Part shown: positions 1 to 6,319 of the stretch, one piece after another
Position numbering within the stretch: position 1 is the first letter of the stretch
How the letters are laid out: the number at the start of each line of letters is the position of its first letter
Source: JANNRR01 sp031401675
GTDB taxonomy: Bacteria; Pseudomonadota; Alphaproteobacteria; Rhodobacterales; Rhodobacteraceae
Assembly: GCA_031401675.1 (NCBI GenBank)
Contig: JANNRR010000081.1
Coordinates: 1-11,762 of the forward strand
Length of the DNA stretch: 11,762 bases
Direction of reading: 5' to 3'
The notes under the pieces: model-generated
What the model was told of the DNA's origin: nothing
Databases searched by the model: none
The model's input: the letters and a program-made list of their open reading frames with translations, nothing else
Position numbers and translations under genes: made by a program

Positions 1-91
1 AGCCCACGACCAGCAGTTCGCAAAGGTCCTGCCGCGCGTTGTCGGCGCGGGGATCGGGGATGTCATCGAAGGCGGAGAGGAAGATGTCCAT
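1..91 (-). CDS. ISAs1-family transposase, N-terminal fragment (runs off left edge)
   Basis: The minus strand reads from an ATG at 91 to the window edge without a stop, giving 30 residues that begin MDIFLSAFDDIPDPRADNAR. The pattern of a short hydrophobic start, then DxPDPRAxNAR, then a Leu/Val-rich stretch is the usual beginning of ISAs1-family (DDE, H-repeat-like) transposases. Catalytic residues would lie outside the window. An in-frame ATG at 136 would add 15 residues, but the GAGG before it is directly adjacent. For the ATG at 91, a GGAG lies about 12 bases upstream and the protein start fits the family better. The element lies immediately beyond the broken 3' end of the methyltransferase gene and probably caused that truncation. 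Family assignment is from remembered N-terminal similarity over only 30 residues. Confidence 0.6.
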   Translation of the reverse strand, partial: MDIFLSAFDDIPDPRADNARQDLCELLVVG

Positions 92-200
92 GCGGGGAAA
101 GGGCTCCAAAAGGGCGATCCCCGCCCAAGAATCCATCCTCACGAAAACCGCAAGACCCGTCAGATCAGGTCAAATCCCAAACGCGATTCCCCTGACCTCA
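92..200 (-). mobile_element. Probable ISAs1 element end and junction with methyltransferase gene
   Basis: Between the transposase start (91) and the last recognisable methyltransferase codons (about 200-205) there is no gene. The methyltransferase reading frame stops looking like its family after residues VAEFRSSSE, so the outer end of the insertion sequence should fall at roughly 190-200. A minus-strand CAGGGG at 194-189 is a possible element terminus and the adjacent bases near 195-202 a possible target duplication, but the other end is outside the window and neither can be confirmed here. Confidence 0.35.
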
Positions 201-2384
201 GAGGAAGAGCGAAATTCAGCAACCCGTTTCAATCTTGTTACCACCTCAGGGTGCGACGATATGGCGCCAACGCTCCTCTTTGTTGCCCAAAGGCAGTATC
301 GTTGTAGGCCCCTCACATACTCTGCGCCGCCCAGAAGGCGACGGAAGTTCTCGTCTCTCTCTGCTTTCGATAGATTGAGTCCACCCAACTCGCCCATCGC
401 GAAGGATAGATGGCCCCCCGTCGATGGGCATATTGCTGAAGACCATGGTTGCCTTTGCGCCAATTGGTTTGGTCGATGATTCCACAAAGATGTTTGCGCT
501 TGGCACCAAATATGCATTCATGTTTTCAACCCGCCTAACTTCGTCGACACCGTCGCGAGTAGCCTCTGCAATATATCTTGGCTTGGTAGAGCGTCGTCGA
601 ACGCCAATGATTGAAACGATCACTCCTGCATTGTGAGTTGCGAGGTTGGACCATTTAAATTTTTATTGGCGAAACCAATTTCTAGGTCACCCTTCAAGAG
701 AAATGGCCAAAGGCCAGATACCGCCTTGCCCTGACAAATCGAATTAGTGCTCACAAAGGCGTAGCTTGCGCCAATCTGCCTCGCGACCTCGCTTGCCTTT
801 TTGAACCACCCTGAAACATAGTCGAAGCCCTTCCAATTGGCGTTCACATCTTGAAAGACCTGACGAAGGTCGGTCTTCTGCTCTGCGTCTAGCGACTGGC
901 TGCCCTTATAAGGCGGGTTCCCGCAAATATACGTCTCCCCGTCCTCATTCTCGAAATCAATCTGCGCCTGATCCAGCGGCGTGTGAAACAGGTCCTCGGC
1001 GTGATACCGCACCCCGGTGCCGGTGGGCGGGCAGATCGAAAGCCAGCCCAGCCGCAGGGCGTTGCCTTGGGCGATCCAGTTCTGCGCGTTGAGCGGCAGG
1101 AACTCGGCCCGGGCCTGCACCTCGCCGCGATAGGTCACGTCGCACTGGAACTCGGCGATGATCAGCGCCAGCCGGGCGATTTCAGCAGCAAAGTCGCGCA
1201 GTTCGATCCCGCGGAAATTGGTTTTAGGCACATCGGTCTTGCGATCCGCCTCGCCCCGGCGCTGGTTGATCACCGCCTCGATCGCCCGCATTTCCATGTA
1301 GGCGATGACAAGGAAGTTGCCCGATCCGCAGGCCGGGTCAAACACCCTGATCTTGGCCATCCGATTGCGCAGGTTCAGCAGTTTGCGGGGGTTGTCGCCC
1401 GCCTCCTCCAACTGCGCGCGCAAGTCATCCAGAAAAAGCGGGTTAGCACCTTCAGGATGTTCGGCACGGAGGTGTAGTGCATGCCCAGCGCCGAACGCTC
1501 GCCCTCATCGGCGACGGCCTGAATCATCGAGCCGAAGATGTCGGGGTTGATCTTGGTCCAGTCGAGGCTGCCGATGTGCAGCAGGTAGCTGCGCGCGATC
1601 TTGGAAAAGCGCGGAACGTCGGTGTCGCCAGAGAAGAGCCCGCCGTTCGCATAGGGAAAGGCGTTGGCCCAATTGCGCAGGTCTGAAGTGGGGCGCAGGT
1701 CAAGGTGGGTGTCCATCGCGCGAAAGATTTCGCTGATCACCCAGTTTGTGTTGCCGCCGTCCTTGTCGCTGAACTGACTGATGGTAGTGGTGAACAAACC
1801 CTCGGCATGGAAAATGCCGGTGTCTTCGGCAAAGAAGCAAAACATCAGCCGCGCCATGAAGTGATTCATGTCGTGGCGGTGCCCTTCGGTTCCCCAGTCG
1901 GGGTTTTCGTTCAGCAGTTCAACGTAAAGCCGGTTCAGGCGGCCGGTCACCTTGATGTCAAAGGCGCTTTCGCGGATCTGCTTGACGGTGGTGATGCCCG
2001 CGAGGGGCAGGAAGAATCCGAAATGGTCGTGGAAATCCGGATAGGCGCAAGCAACGGGCGGGTCGACAGAGGTCAGGTCTTCGGCCTCGAGCGTTTCTCC
2101 ATCGGTGGCAAGGATGAAGCGCGCCTTGCCCTTGGCCGTGGCGGGGCTGGCGCGCAGGCGGCAAGGATGGCTGAAGTTTTGCCCGAGGCGCAGGTGGCGA
2201 TGTGGATGTTGTTGGTCTGCAGCAGGCCGCCGAGGTCGGATTTGTTCGACACACCCTGACGCAGGCGTTTCAGCGTGGTTTCCTTGTTCCCGAAGGCTTC
2301 GAGATACTGGAAGGGGAACTCCTGCCGGTCAAAGGGTTTCTCGGCCAGTTCGGAAATGGCCTGCTCAATTTCAACGGCGTTCAT
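195..2384 (-). pseudogene. MmeI-like class I SAM-dependent DNA methyltransferase, frameshifted and 3'-truncated
   Basis: This once encoded a large adenine-type DNA methyltransferase of the MmeI-like group (N-terminal domain, helical spacer, methyltransferase, target recognition). It starts at ATG 2384, overlapping the toxin stop as ATGA. Pieces in order: 2384 to about 2160 (EQAISELAEKPF, GNKETTLKRLR, NKSDLGG, QTNNIHIATC); about 2160 to 1447 (ATDGETLEAEDL, YPDFHDHFGFFLPLAG, HDMNHFMARL, LGMHYTSVPNIL); about 1445 to 660 with SAM motif I DPACGSGNF near 1313-1342 and catalytic motif IV NPPY at 908-919; about 655 to 419; and 414 to about 200 (GGAEYVRGLQRYCLW). Four single-base shifts separate them: losses near 2155-2162, 1444-1446 and 653-663, and an extra G in a G6 run at 414-419. 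About 730 residues remain and the C-terminus is lost beside the ISAs1 element. I see no PD-(D/E)xK nuclease motif in the N-terminal part, so the ancestor may have been a methylase only. All shifts are in or next to short repeats, so sequencing error is possible, but the truncation stands either way. Confidence 0.85.
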
Positions 2385-2803
2385 TGGTCGTTCCAGGGGT
2401 TAATCACGCGAACACCGCAGCCGTCAAAATCCTTGACGTTGCGGGTGGCAATGGGGGCATCTGAGGCGCGGGCAATGGCCGCGATCTGGCAGTCAGCCTC
2501 GGCGACGGGGCGGCCAGCAGCGCGGCGGTGGGCGGCGATATCGGCATAGGCTTTGGCAGCAAGGCTGTCGAAAGGCAGAACGCGTGACTGGAAATCCTGA
2601 TCGATCATCGCGTCGATGGCCAATTGCAGCCGGTCACGGCGCTGGCCGTCGGGAAGAATTGCGACGCCGGTGCGGAGTTCTGCTTCGGTGATTGCCGAGA
2701 TGAACAGATCGGCCGCGTCATGTTGGCCGAACCAGTCCAGCACGGTCTGGGCCGGTTCGGCGCGCATCAATTCGGAGACTACGTTGGTGTCGAGCAGGAT
2801 CAT
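2381..2803 (-). CDS. fitB: Type II toxin, FitB/VapC-like PIN-domain ribonuclease
   Basis: A 140-residue PIN-domain protein of normal FitB/VapC length, expected to be a Mg2+-dependent RNase held inactive by its antitoxin. It begins MILLDTNVVSEL and ends INPWNDQ, close to the remembered FitB pattern (MILLDTNVISE at the start, FNPWHD at the end). The acidic active-site set appears complete: D5, E42 in TEAELRTG, D104 in AEADCQIAA, and D125 after the ATRN motif (residues 119-122). The start lies 3 bases after the antitoxin stop, and the stop overlaps the ATG of the methyltransferase gene (ATGA), so all three genes probably share one transcript with coupled translation. Unlike its neighbours it shows no sign of decay. 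The PIN toxin family is certain from motifs; FitB rather than another VapC subgroup is a good but less firm call, and the RNA target cannot be predicted. Confidence 0.9.
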   Translation of the reverse strand: MILLDTNVVSELMRAEPAQTVLDWFGQHDAADLFISAITEAELRTGVAILPDGQRRDRLQLAIDAMIDQDFQSRVLPFDSLAAKAYADIAAHRRAAGRPVAEADCQIAAIARASDAPIATRNVKDFDGCGVRVINPWNDQ

Positions 2804-2806
2804 CGA

Positions 2807-3049
2807 TCACTCGAAGTCCAGTGTGGGCCGCATCGGGCTGCGCTGCGCGTGTGCCAAGTCGATCCCACCCACCGCCGCGAACCGTGCGTGGATGGCCTCG
2901 CCAAGGTTGCGAGGCGCGCTGGGCTGGCCGACAACCTGCCGCAGGATATCGCGCGCCTCCTCCTCCATCGAGCGACCATGCTCGGCCGCCCGTACGCGCA
3001 GGCGGCGCTTCACATCATCGTCAAGGTTCCGAATCGTTATGCTGGCCAT
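2807..3049 (-). CDS. fitA: Type II antitoxin, FitA-like ribbon-helix-helix DNA-binding protein
   Basis: An 80-residue protein starting MASITIRNLDDDVKRRLR, a ribbon-helix-helix DNA-binding domain over about residues 1-40 (first strand ASITIRNL, then helices with RAAEHGRSMEEEARDIL). The C-terminal part, about residues 41-80, should wrap the PIN toxin. Such antitoxins neutralise their toxin and repress their own promoter. The start at 3049 is chosen over an upstream in-frame ATG at 3097 because GGAGGG lies at 3054-3059, four bases before it, and the family begins MASxxIRNL. The upstream choice would also place the start within the integrase stop and the palindromes. It lies 3 bases ahead of the toxin gene. 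The family is known for autoregulation through inverted repeats, and such repeats are present just upstream. Confidence 0.9.
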   Translation of the reverse strand: MASITIRNLDDDVKRRLRVRAAEHGRSMEEEARDILRQVVGQPSAPRNLGEAIHARFAAVGGIDLAHAQRSPMRPTLDFE

Positions 3050-3072
3050 GGCACCCTCCGGTTGCAGAACCA

Positions 3073-3101
3073 AAGCTAGGCAATGATTGCAGTGCAATCA
3101 A
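3073..3101 (-). promoter_or_regulatory. Candidate fitAB promoter (-35 TTGATT, -10 TAGCTT)
   Basis: On the minus strand TTGATT (3101-3096) and TAGCTT (3078-3073) are separated by exactly 17 bases. The -35 is a fair match to the sigma-70 consensus and the -10 a weak one. The position, just upstream of the GGAGGG and ATG of fitA and overlapping the palindromes, supports it more than the hexamers do. Confidence 0.35.
3080..3100. promoter_or_regulatory. Candidate fitAB operator: overlapping palindromes
   Basis: Three half-sites in alternating orientation lie side by side: GCAAT (3080-3084), ATTGC (3086-3090) and GCAAT (3094-3098). They form GCAAT-G-ATTGC and the longer perfect repeat TGATTGC-AGT-GCAATCA (3084-3100). 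The block is 31 bases upstream of the fitA start and lies in the spacer and -35 region of the best promoter candidate, where a ribbon-helix-helix antitoxin would repress. The palindromes are seen directly; binding by FitA is inferred. Confidence 0.55.
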
Positions 3102-3592
3102 GCGACGTTTGCCCGAATGTCTGCGGAACTGCCATCGCTTTCCACCACCTTCAGTCTTGGCTTCAGCATTTCCCCTACCGCGTTCACCCCTACCCGCACC
3201 GGCGAGGCGATCAAGTGGGCATGGCGTTGGGTGGTGCCGATCTGGGTGTACGGCAGCAGCCGCCCGATCATTTTCAGCGAGGAGCCGCCGCTGACCAGCA
3301 GGGAGGCGAAGGTGTGGCGCAGGGCGTGAATACGGACATTCGGGATCCCCACCGCCTTCTGGATCGCCGACCAGAACCTGCCGATTTCCATCACTGGCTG
3401 TCCGGGCACATCGCCGGGAAACAGCAGGGCGCAGCCGCGCGGCACCAGCAATCGCCGCTGGCGTACTATGGCCGCCGCCTCGTCAGAGACCGGCAGGCGG
3501 TGGATCTTGCGCTGCTTGGTCGAAGGCTGAGTTTCTGGGTGGCGAGACCTGGACTGCTTCCTGCCGTATGGGTTGCCCCGCTTGCCGAGCAA
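3098..3592 (-). pseudogene. Tyrosine recombinase (phage-type integrase), C-terminal remnant with substituted catalytic residues
   Basis: The C-terminal catalytic part of a tyrosine recombinase is recognisable from about 3520 to 3098: TKQRKIHRLP, then RIHALRHTFASLLVSGG carrying the HxxR box, then LLPYTQIGTTQRHAHL. Active members usually have LGHTQ followed by RYAHL. Here Gly-His has become Pro-Tyr (3253-3248) and the nucleophilic Tyr is His (codon CAT at 3223-3221), so the protein should not cut DNA. A full integrase is about 400 residues and the N-terminal half is absent; the IS630 remnant lies there instead. The frame stays open upstream to about 3636, and LLLGKRGN (about 3599-3573) may be an eroded version of the first catalytic Arg box (usually LLLTGARRGE), but this is weak. 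The TGA stop overlaps the operator candidate of fitAB. The ATG at 3592 is only the first Met in the open frame, not a proven start. Confidence 0.75.
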
Positions 3593-3636
3593 GAGATACT
3601 CATGCTGCTGCCGGAAATGGATGCCGTTGAAACAGG

Positions 3637-4383
3637 GGGGCGTTCATTGCGGCCGTATTGATGAAGGGCATGACCAGCCCCGCTGCCGTGCCGCGCGCCG
3701 GACAGACTGCGCCAAAGAGGTAGGCCCATTGATAGCGGGTATCGCGGGGCGCGCGGGGTCTGGTGCCGCGCCGGGCCCAGATGCGGGTCAGGCTGCCCTG
3801 CTGGCCGACCCTCGCTTCATCCTGGAACCAGATCTCCAACGGCTTGCCCTGCGCCCGCGCCGGGATCGCCGCCGCTACCGCGTCGGGGAAGTTTTTTGAA
3901 CGCTTCTTGCGCCTGCGGGTCCGACTTCGGGTGCTGCGGACGCACCAAGAGTCGTCGAGAATCCAGTGCCGCCGGTTGCTTGCCGACGTTGCGCTCGTGC
4001 AGGGTGAGACCGAACTCGGCCTCAATGCGGGCCTGCAAATCCTTGCGCCGCCAGCGCACCACGCCGTCGCGCTCCCGGTCAGGACCGGCCTCGACCCAAG
4101 CGGCAGGCGCGGCCAGCTGCGCGGGTGCCAGCCGCCTCGGGCGCTGCGGAACCCTCCGGTTCACCAGCCCGGCCAGACCCTCGGCATTATAGGGTTGCTC
4201 CCAGTCCCTGAGCGTCTGGCGGTCCATCCCGCAGGTCCGGGACGCCACCGCGCTGTCAACGTCCTCCAGCACCAGAGCGATTGCCAGCATCCGCCGCGCT
4301 GCCCGCGCATCCTTCGCCCGGCCCGCCGCCGACCTCAGTTCCGAAGCCGTCAAATCCAGCCGCGTGATCACAATCCCGGCCAT
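3637..4383 (-). pseudogene. IS630-family transposase, frameshifted and 3'-truncated
   Basis: The N-terminal two thirds of an IS630-type DDE transposase. From ATG 4383 (MAGIVITRLDLTASELR) it carries the helix-turn-helix region (MLAIALVLE, CGMDRQTLRDW, YNAEGLAGLVNRR), then RDGVVRWRRKDLQARIE and QAQEAFKK. The frame breaks at an A6 run (3892-3897) and resumes as NFPDAVAAAIPARAQGKPLEIWFQDEARVG, which contains the first catalytic Asp, then WARRGTRPRAPRDTRYQWAYLFGA and FINTAAMNA. Family resemblance stops at about 3637, so the second Asp and the Glu are missing. Several normally conserved positions also look altered (RDWEQPY, NRRVPQRP, GKQPAALDSRR). The element's right end is gone and the sequence runs directly into integrase-like DNA, suggesting deletion after insertion. 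An upstream in-frame ATG at 4395 is possible. Inactive on any reading. Confidence 0.8.
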
Positions 4384-4639
4384 ATCGGCCTCCATCCATC
4401 GAGGCCACATTGAGTCAGACTTCGCGACTCTTGGGAATCCCCAACGAGTCAACCGCAGGGGCCGTTGGTATGATACGGCTGGTCTGGCCGGTGTTCTCAC
4501 TCCTGTCCGCCGTCTGGTTCGTGGCGACACCCCGGATGCCTGCGATGTCGTTCCGCCTGCGTCGCCGTCGGCCCCGGTGCGCGCCTAGCGATCCCGGATC
4601 GAGGCGCCCAGCCCTTCGGGAGGGGGGCGAAGTGTCAGA
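4384..4639. other. Gene-free stretch between IS630 remnant and aldehyde dehydrogenase remnant
   Basis: No coding sequence is recognisable on either strand. The part next to 4384 should hold the left end of the IS630 element; GAGTC and GACTC lie in inverted orientation nine bases apart (4413-4431), a possible piece of terminal repeat. A longer imperfect palindrome lies at 4581-4607. Long open frames cross the region on both strands but look like ordinary high-GC open frames, with no family signature or credible ribosome binding site. Confidence 0.5.
4581..4607. repeat. Imperfect inverted repeat
   Basis: GCGCCT-AG-CGATCC, one central C, then GGATCGAGGCGC: twelve paired positions with a 2-base bulge on the left arm. 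The one-base centre makes it a better protein-binding or recombination-type palindrome than an RNA hairpin. No function can be assigned. Confidence 0.5.
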
Positions 4640-4664
4640 CAAAGGCCGGGCGATCAGCCGCCTT
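4640..4664 (-). terminator. Weak terminator-like hairpin after aldehyde dehydrogenase
   Basis: Read on the minus strand, AAGGC-GGC, loop TGATC, GCC-CG-GCCTT forms a stem with a 2-base bulge. It starts 15 bases after the dehydrogenase stop and is followed by TTTGTCT rather than a clean T-run. It could be the relic terminator of the dehydrogenase gene. Confidence 0.35.
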
Positions 4665-4679
4665 CCGCTCGGATCCTCT

Positions 4680-5459
4680 TCAATCCGCCGGGCGCAGCAT
4701 GATTTTCAGGTGTTTGGGCTGGAAGTAGGTCTCGAGCCCCTCGGGGCCGAGTTCACGCCCAAAGCCGCTCATCTTCCAGCCGCCGAACGGGGCCCGAAGT
4801 TCACTCGAATCGTTGACGTTAACCCCGACGGCACCGAACTCCAACCGCTCGGCAATCGACCAAGCCCGCTCGAGGTCGCGGCCATAGACATAGGCGGCCA
4901 GGCCATAGTCAAGACCATTGGCAAGCGCCAGCAGGCTGGCGGTGCTGTCAAAGGTCGCCATGCCGACGGCCGGGCCAAAGCTTTCCTCGGTCATCAGCAG
5001 GCTGTCCGGTGGGGCGTCGGCGATCACTGTCGGGCGGTAGAAAAGGCCGATGTAATGGCCGTCGCCACTGGCACGCCGGCCACCGGCGATGACACGGCCC
5101 CCCTTGGAGGTCGCGTCGGCGATGTGGTGGTCCATCCGGGCGATCACGCCGGCGTTCTGGACCGGGCCATAGCCGGTCGCCGGATCCATGCCGTCACCGA
5201 TCAGGGTCACGTCAGCGAGTGTCGCCAGGGCCTCGGCAAAGCGCGGGGCAAGAGCCTTGGCCACCAGGATGCGGTTCACACTGATGCAGATCTGTCCCAT
5301 GTTGGAATAGGCGCGGCGGTGGGCGGCGCGGGCGACCGCCTCGACATCTGCATCGTCCAGCACAATGAACGGCGCGTGCCCGCCAAGTTCCAGACAAAGC
5401 CGCTTCATGTTGCCCGCAGCGGCGCGCATGATCGCCTGGCCGGCAGGGACCGAAGCCGT
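4680..5459 (-). pseudogene. NAD(P)-dependent aldehyde dehydrogenase, C-terminal remnant
   Basis: About 259 residues of an aldehyde dehydrogenase superfamily protein, roughly the C-terminal 55 percent of a usual 480-residue enzyme. Visible landmarks in order: TASVPAGQAIMRAAAG (equivalent to the usual TGSxPxGQ), LELGGHAPFIVLDDAD with the general-base Glu, NMGQICISVNRI with the catalytic Cys, TEESFGPAVGMATF with the cofactor-contacting Glu, and the C-terminal NVNDSSELRAPFGGWKMSGFGRELG. The style resembles succinate-semialdehyde dehydrogenase-like members, but substrate is not certain from this part. The C-terminus is complete (TGA at 4682-4680). The N-terminal cofactor-binding part is missing: the sequence changes to IS110 DNA at about 5460-5472, and no N-terminal half is found beyond the IS110 fragment. 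The frame continues open to 5921 through the antisense of the transposase, which is coincidental. Not expected to be functional. Confidence 0.85.
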
Positions 5460-5469
5460 GCAACTGCCC

Positions 5470-6192
5470 CCGGCGCAGATCAAGGCCTTTGCCCTTTCCC
5501 GGGGCACGCGGGCTAAGACAGACCGGATTGATGCCGGGCTCATCGCCCGGTTCATGCTGTCCCGGCCAGAAGCCGGGCGAAGGCTGCCGAGCAAGAACCT
5601 GCGTATTCTCAGAGCCTTGACGGCACGGAGGGCCCAGATCGTCGACATGCGCAAGCGGCTATTGGCGCAGATCGCCGCGCGCAGGAAACAAGATGTCCCC
5701 GCCAGTGTCGAGGGTATGGACGAGGATCTCAAGCCCCTGCTGGACACCCAGATCGGCGATCTGGAGCGCCGGATCGAAAGCGTCATCGCGCAGGACGACA
5801 GCTCTGCCACCATAGCGAGGCTCCTGCGATCCATTCCCGGCATCGGCCCGGTTTCCGCAGCCATGCTGATCGCCGAAATGCCGGAACTCGGCCGGATGAC
5901 AGCAGGTGAGGCCGCAGCCATGACCGGCCTCGCACCAGTGCCTCACGACAGCGGAACGATGCGAGGCAGGCGCGTAATCGCGGGAGGACGGCGCGCGCTG
6001 CGACAGGTCCTGTTCCAGGCCGCACTTGCCGCTGCCTGTCACAACCCGATTCTAAAACCGGTCGCACAGCGCCTCAAAGAGCACGGCAAGCCGCACAGGC
6101 TCATCATCGTGGCCATCGCGCGCAGGCTCGTCACCATCGCAAACGCGATCCTCAAAACCGGGGCTCCATGGAAACCTCAACCCGGCTCATAG
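5470..6192 (+). pseudogene. IS110-family transposase, N-terminally truncated
   Basis: About 240 residues from PAQIKAFALSRG to a TAG stop at 6190-6192. IS110 transposases are usually about 340 residues, with an N-terminal DEDD (RuvC-like) domain and a C-terminal Transposase_20 domain. Here the first Asp and the Glu are lost, but the later pair KTDRIDAGLIARFM remains (about residues 17-30 of the fragment). A helical linker follows (RRAQIVDMRKRLLAQIAARR, DLERRIESVIAQDD), then the C-terminal domain with LLRSIPGIGPVSAAMLIAEMP and the PHDSGTMRGRR motif containing the probable catalytic Ser. The C-terminus looks complete and no frameshift is seen, so the loss was a single clean break at the aldehyde dehydrogenase junction. 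No start codon or ribosome binding site of its own can be identified; in-frame ATGs upstream lie in antisense dehydrogenase sequence. Confidence 0.85.
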
Positions 6193-6319
6193 ACACAGTT
6201 GCTTGGTGCGACCACCGACCGTGACACATAAAACGCTTGCCAGCGTTGGCCTTTCCGCTTCTAGTTTGACTGCATAACCCCGTGCGGCGGGGCTACAGGA
6301 CCTGGGGAGGTTCCATGAC
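6193..6319 (+). promoter_or_regulatory. Leader region of the dpp operon with small hairpin and strong Shine-Dalgarno
   Basis: This 127-base gap should hold the right end of the IS110 element and the promoter of the dpp operon. TTGACT at 6266-6271 and CATAAC at 6273-6278 resemble promoter hexamers, but no pair has a good 16-18 base spacing, so no promoter is called. CCCCG-TGCGG-CGGGG (6278-6292) can form a 5-bp hairpin in the leader. GGGGAGG (6304-6310) is a strong ribosome binding site, nine bases before the ATG at 6320. Confidence 0.4.

Noticed and set aside
2073..2384. A stand-alone small protein from the 5' part of the methyltransferase gene
   Set aside because: Its first 75 residues match the start of the large MmeI-like methyltransferases, and the next frame continues the same family without a gap, so it is a frameshifted piece rather than a separate gene.
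3546..3636. Possible adenine methyltransferase fragment (HEYLLLGKRGN)
   Set aside because: The resemblance to the segment found in some MT-A70-type enzymes rests on a few residues and no catalytic motif is present. An eroded integrase segment is at least as likely.
4410..5516. 368-residue plus-strand open frame
   Set aside because: Most of it is antisense to well-supported aldehyde dehydrogenase sequence, its composition is typical of a high-GC shadow frame, and no family motif or convincing ribosome binding site is seen.
5460..5921. N-terminal extension of the aldehyde dehydrogenase frame to 5921
   Set aside because: The extra 150 residues are the antisense translation of the IS110 transposase and show no dehydrogenase cofactor-binding motifs.
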